Of a stretch of DNA of 9,176 nucleotides, positions 1 to 6,198 are shown piece by piece. The first letter of the stretch is position 1. Each line of letters opens with the position of its first letter. Both the position numbers and the translations under genes were made by a program. The notes under the pieces are model-generated. The model saw nothing but the letters and a program-made list of their open reading frames with translations. It was not told where the DNA came from and ran no database searches. This DNA comes from Anaerolineales bacterium (GTDB taxonomy: Bacteria > Chloroflexota > Anaerolineae > Anaerolineales > UBA6663): the NCBI GenBank assembly GCA_017999235.1, contig JAGOBN010000115.1, positions 1 to 9,176 of the forward strand, written 5' to 3'.

Positions 1-1209
1 GCGCAGCCGCTCGTCCTTCCAGGGCCGGGCGACATCTTCCAACTGCACTTGACCGCGGAACAGGTCGCTCAGCCCTTCGCGGTTGGGAATGCCCAGCGCC
101 CGGTGCAGGCTGGCCCGGCGCAGGTCGGCGTCCAACAAGATCACGCGCTTATCGCTCTGCGCCATCATGATGGCCAGATTGAGGGCCACCGAGGATTTGC
201 CATCGCCGGCGCTGGCGCTGGTCACCACCAGTGTCTTGAGCGGGTGATCCACCGCCATGAATTCCAGATTGGTACGCAGCGATCGGAAACCTTCCGCCAC
301 CTGCGTCAGCGGCCGCTCGGCCACGGTCAAGACCGCACCGCTGCGCTCGCGCTCCAATTCGCCGATATAGCCGATGATGGGGGCCGAGACGGCCAGGGCA
401 ATCTCATCCGCGTCCCGAAAGGTATTGTCCAAAAACTCCATCAGGTAGCCCGCGCCGGCGGAGAGCACCAGGCCGCCCAACGCGGCCGCCAGGATGATCA
501 GCAGTTTATTGGGCCCGATGGGTTTGGTGGGCAAAGCCGCCGGCTCGAAGATCTCCAAGCTGTTGGCAGCCCCCTGATCGGTAGTCGCCAGAAGATTGGC
601 GTAGTTGGTCTGCAGCGCCGCCAGCCGCGTCTCCAGCGCCTGGATCTCGTTTTGCCGAGACGCGATATCGGCGGCGCTGGTCAGATCACCCACCGAGGCG
701 GTCTTCTGATCAATACTGGCCTGCGTATCGGTGATTTTCAGCTGCAAATCGCTCAGCTGCTGAGCGATAAAATCCCGCTGGGTCTGATCGCTCACCCGAC
801 CGGTGGGGCTTTGCAAGATCACTTGCCGGGCCAATTCATTGGCCACCGCCTGACACAGTTCCGGGCTGCTGTCGGTTACCGTGATTTCGATCAACTGGCC
901 GTTCGAAGTGGGGGCCGCTTTATACTGCGGCAGGATGGTCAGCCCTAGGGCGGCCATGACCGCCTGGCCGACGGGCTCGCGGGTCGCCAAAGACGCATAC
1001 GCCGACGACAGGGTCTGATTTAGACTAAACTCGTTGGCGTTCGGGTTAGGGTCATTTAGTGTCCGCCCCACCATCAGCGTGGCACGCGCCAAAAAGACGG
1101 GGGGCAGTTCCCGGGAAGCGAAGTAGGCGGAGATCGTGGCAATCAAGGTAGATGCCAAGATCAGCCACTTCCATTTCCAGGCCGGGAGAAGATATGCCCT
1201 TAGGTTCAT
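1..1209 (-). CDS. Wzz / bacterial tyrosine kinase (Wzc-like) fusion, N-terminal 403 residues, truncated by window edge
   Basis: Inner-membrane polysaccharide co-polymerase fused to a cytoplasmic BY-kinase, which controls chain length and export of surface polysaccharide. Seen: a membrane segment at about residues 14-31, an extracytoplasmic Wzz-like region with a Gln-rich, probably coiled-coil stretch (about 138-205), the proline-rich motif LPTKPIGPNK (226-235) just before a second membrane segment (about 237-257), then a kinase domain. The kinase has the ExxRxxR oligomerisation motif (E306, R309, R312), a Walker A variant SASAGDGKSS (331-340, K338) and Walker A' VILLDADLRR (356-365). Walker B and any C-terminal tyrosine cluster lie beyond the left edge. 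The ATG at 1209 is preceded in frame by two stops (TGA TGA) a few codons upstream, so the start is close to fixed; the ribosome site is weak (GAATGAG). It stands 173 nt after the propeller gene and may be its own transcription unit. Family assignment is firm; the polymer is unknown. Confidence 0.93.
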   Translation of the reverse strand, partial: MNLRAYLLPAWKWKWLILASTLIATISAYFASRELPPVFLARATLMVGRTLNDPNPNANEFSLNQTLSSAYASLATREPVGQAVMAALGLTILPQYKAAPTSNGQLIEITVTDSSPELCQAVANELARQVILQSPTGRVSDQTQRDFIAQQLSDLQLKITDTQASIDQKTASVGDLTSAADIASRQNEIQALETRLAALQTNYANLLATTDQGAANSLEIFEPAALPTKPIGPNKLLIILAAALGGLVLSAGAGYLMEFLDNTFRDADEIALAVSAPIIGYIGELERERSGAVLTVAERPLTQVAEGFRSLRTNLEFMAVDHPLKTLVVTSASAGDGKSSVALNLAIMMAQSDKRVILLDADLRRASLHRALGIPNREGLSDLFRGQVQLEDVARPWKDERLR

Positions 1210-1243
1210 GCCCAACTCATTCTGTCATCATACGGACTGATAA

Positions 1244-1257
1244 GGTTAACTATAACC
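1244..1257. repeat. Inverted repeat GGTTA-N4-TAACC, possible operator
   Basis: The plus strand reads GGTTAACTATAACC, a perfect 5-bp dyad around four bases, overlapping the weak -35 candidate of the Wzc-like gene. Two bases further on is the 8-bp palindrome AACCGGTT (1259-1266). Position and symmetry fit a repressor or activator site, but the dyads are short and could be chance. Confidence 0.3.
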
Positions 1258-1353
1258 CAACCGGTTAGCGGCCGGATAGTGGGACTTCTGGGCTAGTGCC
1301 CTGTCCGCCTGAACCAGAGGGACTCGAGTTGCCGGTTGTAAGCGGCAGGCGGG

Positions 1354-1380
1354 CCCGTTCCTCAGCCGGAGGCGAACGGG
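1354..1380 (-). terminator. Strong hairpin just after the propeller gene stop; possible terminator or 3' stabiliser without U-tract
   Basis: Two nucleotides after the stop codon at 1383-1385, the minus-strand transcript can fold as CCCGTT-(CG bulge)-CCTC-CGGCT-GAGG-AACGGG: ten base pairs with a 2-nt bulge and a 5-nt loop. No run of T follows (the next bases are CCCGCCTGCC), so it does not meet the usual intrinsic-terminator rule. It may be a factor-assisted or U-less terminator, or an mRNA 3' protecting structure. Its position directly at the end of the gene cluster supports a 3'-end role. Confidence 0.45.
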
Positions 1381-1382
1381 TA

Positions 1383-2996
1383 TTAGCGCCGGCGCAGCCG
1401 CATGATCCCCCAAGCCACACCAATCAACAGGAGGACGGGCGTCAAACTGACGGCCGCGATCAGAATATAGTCATTTTCGTTGTAGGGATCCTGAGGCTGG
1501 ACAACGGCCGGGAGAACCGGGCGAACGGTGGGGCTGGGCAGAGGCGTGGTGACCATGCCAGCCGGCGTTGGCGTGGCCAGCACCTCGGTTGGGCGGGGAA
1601 GGATCGTCGGCTCGACAAGCGGCACCTCCAGCGGGCGCTGAGCGTACCAGACCTGATAGCGGGCTGAAGCCGCATCCGACCCAAACACCGCATCGACATT
1701 CCGCACAAACCAGACCGCGTGCAGCGTGTTCCCCAGCCGGGTGGTTAACCGCGGCCATTCCGGAACATCCCCAACATAGCTCGCCAGGCTCTCGGGCGGC
1801 GACCAGGTGGCGCCATCCCAGCTGTTGTGCAAGACGTGCAGGGTCTTATCGGACTCCACCAGACGGCCGACAAAGAGCAAATGGACCTGGCCGGCGCTGT
1901 CGGTGGTCATGGCATAGTCATCCAGACGCGTATTGTAGACCGTCTGCCCTCCCCACACACCCGGAATCGGCGCCGGCGCCGACCAGGTGCGCCCGCCATC
2001 CGCCGACACTTGCGAGTAAACCAAATCTTCCGGCAGCCCAAGCCAGGCCAGTACCAGCTGGCCGCGCCCATCCAGGCCGATAGTGATGTTCTTGAGGATG
2101 ACGCGCGGGACAGGCGTGGGCGCGGCGGCCGGCGTAGCACTCTCCGTGTTCTCCGAGCTGAAGAGGGGCGGACTGGGATCCACGGGCGTGGTCCAGCTCT
2201 GTCCGCGATTATATGAAGCCGCAAATTGCACCCGGCTTTCCATCTCCAGACCGCCATACGAGCCGCCCCGGCCGGACTCCCAGACGGCGTACAAGTTGTC
2301 CTCGGCATCAATGACCAACTGCACTTTGGCGGAGCCGGCCAGGCTTAGGGAAATATCCACCGGCAAGGACCAGGTTAACCCGTTGTCGTCTGACCAACGG
2401 TAAAAGACGTGGTAACACTGCGGACAGGCGCGGCTATAGACGTTTTCGGTAAACAGCAGATGCAGCCGGCCCTGGTGATCGGTCAAAATCCGCGAGAAAT
2501 ACACGGGATTGCCCGTGCCCAGATCGCGCACGGGTGTCCATCCTTGAGCCGACTCGGCCTGTTCCGGCCACGCTTGGGAATAGAAAACGTGAAAGTAATC
2601 CGTATAGGCTATGTGCAGGGTGTTGGCAGCATCCACCAACAATGTCGGGCGGGTAGCCGCGCTCTCGCCGCTGGGGCCCTGGCTGACCACCGCGATATCG
2701 TTGGGCGAACTCCAGACCGTGCCATCCGCGCTGGTGGAATACATCACCGCGTCATACGTCACCCGGCCGGCCCGCGCGCCCGAAGCCCAGACAGCGTGCA
2801 GTTGGCCGGTCAGATCAGCGGCGATATCGGGAAACCAGGAGAATTCACCCTGCGGCGACAGCGGCACCGGCGACGACCAAACCGCGGCCGGCTGACCGCT
2901 GACCCTACCCGGCCCCAGCCCCGCCGCCAGCACGAGGCCCAGTCCGAGGCGCCCGAAACGCCTGATCCACGACGAGCTAAATTGAAGAATCGTCAC
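1383..2996 (-). CDS. Secreted, C-terminally membrane-anchored Asp-box (BNR) beta-propeller protein
   Basis: Role unknown; likely binds or processes glycan outside the cell. Of 537 residues, 1-34 look like a signal peptide (RR at 12-13, hydrophobic core 17-28, possible cleavage near VSG/Q). Five Asp-box-like units follow: S89-W95, S202-W209 (canonical SxDxGxxW), S261-W268, S331-W338 and S392-W398. A recurring strand motif like DxxGxLHxxW appears seven times (61, 122, 173, 230, 309, 366, 420), fitting a 6-7 bladed propeller. A Pro/Thr-rich stalk (about 461-504) leads to a membrane helix (about 510-532) and a basic tail RLRRR, so the propeller should sit outside the membrane. The only cysteines are C191 and C194 (CPQC). 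No sialidase FRIP motif was found, so sialidase activity is not claimed. GTG start at 2996 overlaps the upstream stop by 4 nt, with a weak AGGTG 5 nt before it. Confidence 0.85.
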   Translation of the reverse strand: MTILQFSSSWIRRFGRLGLGLVLAAGLGPGRVSGQPAAVWSSPVPLSPQGEFSWFPDIAADLTGQLHAVWASGARAGRVTYDAVMYSTSADGTVWSSPNDIAVVSQGPSGESAATRPTLLVDAANTLHIAYTDYFHVFYSQAWPEQAESAQGWTPVRDLGTGNPVYFSRILTDHQGRLHLLFTENVYSRACPQCYHVFYRWSDDNGLTWSLPVDISLSLAGSAKVQLVIDAEDNLYAVWESGRGGSYGGLEMESRVQFAASYNRGQSWTTPVDPSPPLFSSENTESATPAAAPTPVPRVILKNITIGLDGRGQLVLAWLGLPEDLVYSQVSADGGRTWSAPAPIPGVWGGQTVYNTRLDDYAMTTDSAGQVHLLFVGRLVESDKTLHVLHNSWDGATWSPPESLASYVGDVPEWPRLTTRLGNTLHAVWFVRNVDAVFGSDAASARYQVWYAQRPLEVPLVEPTILPRPTEVLATPTPAGMVTTPLPSPTVRPVLPAVVQPQDPYNENDYILIAAVSLTPVLLLIGVAWGIMRLRRR

Positions 2997-4663
2997 GGTA
3001 ACACCTGGTAAATGGCGACGCGCGGGGAGGCATAGACTGGCTGTAGAGCCGGCCAGGCGGCCGGCCGGAATGACCCCAGGCTCTGTTCGGCCGGACCGTA
3101 AAACACATAATCCACGCCATGGTCTTGCAGAATCCCCGCGCGCCGGCTGGCGGTCGTCTCGGCCGCGAAGAATTCGGTCAGCATATCAGATTTGCCGTAG
3201 AAATCTACTGTTTGTGCCCAATGGGCAATGAATGCGGTGCGGCCGGTCAACGCCGGCACATACTGTCCAATCGTCAACGACGCCAGGATCACGCTTTCGG
3301 CCGGCGTGTTCTGCGCCACCCAGGCGAGCGCCGCGACCTCTTCCGTGGCAAGGTAATACGGATACTCATGCCGGCCGAGGTCCACAAACCGCCAGGTCCA
3401 CAAATACAGGTTGGTCGGCAGGACAGCTACTAGCACCCCGAGCGCCAAAAGCCGGCGCGCGATAGGCGCGGCCACCCGGCGTCTGGCCGCCAGTGTCTGA
3501 AGCCGCGGCCAAATCCAGCCAGTGAGCCCCTGCGCCGCCAACAGGCTGATGGGGATTTGCCAGCCGGTGAGCATCTTGATCTGATAGTCCGTCGGCAAAT
3601 AGATCAGCAGGAAATTCACCCAGAACCAGGCCCGTAAAAACAACTCTCGGTCGCCGCGCCCGGCCAGCCGAAACGGGTTCGCGCGCACTTCCACAGCCAG
3701 TGCCAGGAGGAAACCGGCCCCCATCAAGATCGGCAGCTGCAGCGGATTGGGCGTGTAGACGCCAGCGTTGGCAAACTGCTTGAGCACTTCGCGCCAAATT
3801 GAATTTTGGGTGGTGAGCCAAACCGAGTACAAGGCCGGCCAAACCGAGAGCGCGGCCAACACCGCCCCACACTGCAGCAGGAAGAGCGGCAGCCGCCGAT
3901 CCCGCAGCCATTTTAACAGACCGTAGCCGCCTAGAATCCCATACACCAGCCACAGGTCATAGGCGTGCTGCCAGCCCAGAAACAAGGCCACCAGGCCGGC
4001 GGCGACCGCGTAGCGTAGTTGGCCATGCGCCTCGGCGCGCAAAACCAAGTCAAAGACCACGACATAGAGCAAGGCGCTGGTCAGATGCGGGGTGCCGAGG
4101 ATCCCAAAGAAAGTATTGGGCTCCACCACAAACAGCAGCAGCGGCCAGGGTACTTCCGCCAGCCGCAGGCCATATTTGAGGACGACCAGGATCCAGCCCA
4201 GCCCGGCCGCAAAAACCGCCAAACTGAAGGCTAACTGGCGCTGCGCGCGCTCCGCCAAGAACCAGGCACTGATCTGATAAATAGCCGGCAGAGCGAGCGC
4301 CGTCCCCACCACCCGCAGCACCTGGAACAGAACCGGATATCCCCAGCCCACCGCACTGCCCAACCGCGCTAAAAGCCACCACAGCAGATTAAAGAAGACG
4401 GGCGGGTTGGGTTCCGGGGTTTGCAGGTTGCGCGCCAAAACAGCCGTGAAGTATTGCTGCAGCCAGGAGAAATACTGGGCGTGATCTGGCACGTTGACCA
4501 TGATGCCCATAAACTGGCGGTCCGCCGGCGTTGACCAGTAAGCATAGGCATAGGGCACGCTGGTCACGACCAGCACGCCGGCTGTCACCAGCGCCACCCA
4601 CCCCCATTCCGCCGGCGTGATGCGCGGCGTTAGTCCGGCTGCGGTTGGCTGAATAGTTTTCAT
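2993..4663 (-). CDS. GT-C-like multi-spanning glycosyltransferase with C-terminal extracytoplasmic domain
   Basis: Polytopic membrane protein of 556 residues with about ten or more hydrophobic segments, probably a sugar transferase using a polyprenyl-linked donor on the outer membrane face. After the first helix (about 22-40) a loop carries VPDHAQYFSWLQQ (D60 could be the catalytic Asp of GT-C enzymes). Later come HLTSALLY (about 193) and GWQHAYDLW (about 230). The last ~115 residues are largely soluble and contain TIGQYVPALTGR (464-475) followed by HW (481-482), a pattern I associate with uncharacterised bacterial GT-C-like proteins. I chose the ATG at 4663 over the longer reading from 4717: it has AGAGGA 9 nt upstream, and the extra 18 residues would only be an out-of-frame reading of the previous gene's end. 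Its stop overlaps the start of the propeller gene (GTGA). Exact substrate unknown. Confidence 0.85.
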   Translation of the reverse strand: MKTIQPTAAGLTPRITPAEWGWVALVTAGVLVVTSVPYAYAYWSTPADRQFMGIMVNVPDHAQYFSWLQQYFTAVLARNLQTPEPNPPVFFNLLWWLLARLGSAVGWGYPVLFQVLRVVGTALALPAIYQISAWFLAERAQRQLAFSLAVFAAGLGWILVVLKYGLRLAEVPWPLLLFVVEPNTFFGILGTPHLTSALLYVVVFDLVLRAEAHGQLRYAVAAGLVALFLGWQHAYDLWLVYGILGGYGLLKWLRDRRLPLFLLQCGAVLAALSVWPALYSVWLTTQNSIWREVLKQFANAGVYTPNPLQLPILMGAGFLLALAVEVRANPFRLAGRGDRELFLRAWFWVNFLLIYLPTDYQIKMLTGWQIPISLLAAQGLTGWIWPRLQTLAARRRVAAPIARRLLALGVLVAVLPTNLYLWTWRFVDLGRHEYPYYLATEEVAALAWVAQNTPAESVILASLTIGQYVPALTGRTAFIAHWAQTVDFYGKSDMLTEFFAAETTASRRAGILQDHGVDYVFYGPAEQSLGSFRPAAWPALQPVYASPRVAIYQVLP

Positions 4664-4672
4664 CCCGAGCGG

Positions 4673-4678
4673 TCCTCT
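4673..4678 (-). promoter_or_regulatory. Shine-Dalgarno AGAGGA that decides the GT-C gene start
   Basis: On the minus strand AGAGGA lies 9 nt before the ATG at 4663 and overlaps the TAG stop of the preceding gene (4677-4679). This stop/ribosome-site overlap suggests coupled translation and argues for the 4663 start instead of 4717. Confidence 0.65.
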
Positions 4679-6191
4679 AGCGCGCGGCCAGGGCAGCGGC
4701 GGACGCTTGAACGTCATGCCGGCGCACCAGGACGCTCAAGCCCCATCCGGTCACGGCCAAAAACACGCCGAGCGGCGCCAGGCTCGCGGGGCCGCGCAAT
4801 CCCAGCAAGGTTCCAGCATTGCGTGCGAGGTTGCCGGCCAACCAGTTTGGCCAGGCATATTCGACGAGCGGGTTAAACAGCGTATCCGGCGGAAAGGCTT
4901 GCTCCGCCAAAGTCAGGCCCCAGGTGGCCACCAGCGACCAGGCCAGCAGCCCGCTGGCCAGCACGCGCAACCACCCCCGGCCCCCCCACGCCTGCCCGGC
5001 AAATGCCGCGCCTAGCGCCAGGAAGGGCAGGCCGGGCAGGAGATAGCGCGGCCCGATGGCGAACCCGCCCCACCACATCCCGGAGGAAGCGTTGAAGAAG
5101 AAAATCATCGCCACGCTGGCCACCGCCACCAGCCATTCCGCCCGCCACGTGCGTGTATGCCACCATAGCCAAAAACCGGGCAGTGCCAACAGCAGCCAGG
5201 GGGCCAGCACAAACAGGCCGCGGAACGGGCTGAAGGTGATCCCCCACAGCGCGGCGCTCGACGGCCAGGTCAGGCTCATAAAACCCGTTTGATGCTGGGT
5301 CTGCCACAACTCCGAGTATTCGTAGCCCAAGTTCAACGGCCCGCCGAAGATATACGTGTTATAGGACATCCAGCCGGCGGCGACGAGGGCCGCCGAGGCG
5401 GTCAGCCAGAGCAGGGCCGGCAGTTGACCCGCGCGCCACAAGCGATACGCGGCGTAGATATACAAAATCCCCACCACCAAGGCGACGGGGTATTCGGTGA
5501 CCACCGCATATCCCAGCAGGAAGCCGACCGCTCCCAGAGCGCCGGGCGAGAACGGCCAGCGCGCCAGGGACAGCCAATAGAACGCGCCGAACAGCAGGGC
5601 CGCGCTGAGCTGATGACCGTAGAGGGAGTTGGCATAGGCCCAGGCCGGCGTCAGCAAGCCATAGGCCAGCGCCACCGTCAGCCCGAGACCGGCGCGGCCC
5701 GTCACCCGGGTCACCCACAGAAAGAGTAACGCGCCCAACAGCGCCGTCGGCAGCACACCCACCACCAAGGCGATGGCCACCTGCGCCAGCGCGAAGCGCA
5801 CTTTATCGGCGTTGACGCCGCTGCCCTCCGCGCGCAAGGTGCCCTGAAAAGCGGCGCTGCCGGCCAACCGCGCGGTGAGCGCGTCTACACCCGGCGTCAG
5901 CCGCAACACGGCATACACCGGGATGCCCAGGAAAGCCACGCCCGGCGCTTTGTCGCTGTAGTAGTGCCCGTTGACCTTGGCGTAATCCACGGTGGTGCCC
6001 AGATATTTGTCGATCTGGAAAGTGCCGTCATCCACCACCGCCACAACCATCTTCAGCCGCGAATCTTGGTTGGGGTCGGCCCAGCGCGGGAACACATACG
6101 CGTAGGTGATCAGCAGCATCCCAAACACCGCTGCTGCGATCAGCCGCTCTGGAGCGCTGGCCCAGGCCGACCACTGTTTTCGCCAGTTCAT
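4677..6191 (-). CDS. GT39-like integral-membrane glycosyltransferase
   Basis: Polytopic protein of 504 residues, probably a GT-C sugar transferase (phospholipid-carrier dependent). The N-terminal helix (about 17-33) is followed by an acidic loop with WADPNQDSRL (37-46) and VVDDGTFQIDKY (52-63), then GHYYSDKAPGVAFLGIPVY (75-93), a form of the 'YSDKPPG' signature common in GT39-related proteins. About ten further hydrophobic segments follow, with MWWGGFAIGPRYLLPGLPFL at 372-391, another recurrent block in these families. The candidate catalytic acid is one of D39/D43 or D54/D55; sequence alone does not decide. The ATG at 6191 is 7 nt after the stop of the GT4 gene, so the two are very probably co-transcribed; the ribosome site is weak (GTGAG). 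It differs clearly from the next GT-C gene in motifs and lacks that gene's soluble tail, so the pair is not a simple duplication. Donor and acceptor are unknown. Confidence 0.88.
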   Translation of the reverse strand: MNWRKQWSAWASAPERLIAAAVFGMLLITYAYVFPRWADPNQDSRLKMVVAVVDDGTFQIDKYLGTTVDYAKVNGHYYSDKAPGVAFLGIPVYAVLRLTPGVDALTARLAGSAAFQGTLRAEGSGVNADKVRFALAQVAIALVVGVLPTALLGALLFLWVTRVTGRAGLGLTVALAYGLLTPAWAYANSLYGHQLSAALLFGAFYWLSLARWPFSPGALGAVGFLLGYAVVTEYPVALVVGILYIYAAYRLWRAGQLPALLWLTASAALVAAGWMSYNTYIFGGPLNLGYEYSELWQTQHQTGFMSLTWPSSAALWGITFSPFRGLFVLAPWLLLALPGFWLWWHTRTWRAEWLVAVASVAMIFFFNASSGMWWGGFAIGPRYLLPGLPFLALGAAFAGQAWGGRGWLRVLASGLLAWSLVATWGLTLAEQAFPPDTLFNPLVEYAWPNWLAGNLARNAGTLLGLRGPASLAPLGVFLAVTGWGLSVLVRRHDVQASAAALAAR

Positions 6192-6198
6192 AGGTGTC

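Larger units (their letters stand above)
1210..1382 (-). promoter_or_regulatory. Intergenic leader/promoter region of the Wzc-like gene
   Basis: The only sizeable non-coding gap in the window. The part from about 1220 to 1262 is clearly richer in A/T than its surroundings, as expected of a promoter. On the minus strand a good -10 like hexamer TATGAT lies at 1227-1232, about 17 nt before the start codon. The only -35 candidate at 17-nt spacing is poor (TTATAG, 1250-1255). The region also holds several inverted repeats, listed separately. I see no JUMPstart/ops element (GGCGGTAG) and no riboswitch class I recognise. Promoter presence is plausible from base composition; the exact hexamers are a guess. 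Confidence 0.4.

Noticed and set aside
49..948. Long plus-strand open frame (299 codons)
   Set aside because: Antisense to the Wzc-like gene, whose motifs are unmistakable; the product is Gln/His/Gly-rich with no recognisable fold, typical of reverse-strand frames in GC-rich DNA.
1210..1382. JUMPstart/ops element or known riboswitch in the intergenic region
   Set aside because: No GGCGGTAG sequence and no core motif of a riboswitch class I recognise, despite several dyads.
1296..1667. Plus-strand open frame starting in the intergenic region
   Set aside because: Most of it is antisense to the propeller gene; no ribosome site or recognisable product.
1383..2996. Calling the propeller protein an exo-alpha-sialidase
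   Set aside because: Asp boxes occur in many unrelated propellers; no FRIP motif or arginine triad could be identified.
3366..3953. Minus-strand alternate frame (195 codons)
   Set aside because: Lies wholly inside the GT-C gene in another frame; Gly/Arg/Ala-rich, lacking the membrane-protein pattern of the true frame.
4677..6191. GT39-like and soluble-tail GT-C genes as a tandem duplication
   Set aside because: Their signature motifs, lengths and C-terminal architecture differ; no shared block beyond general hydrophobicity.
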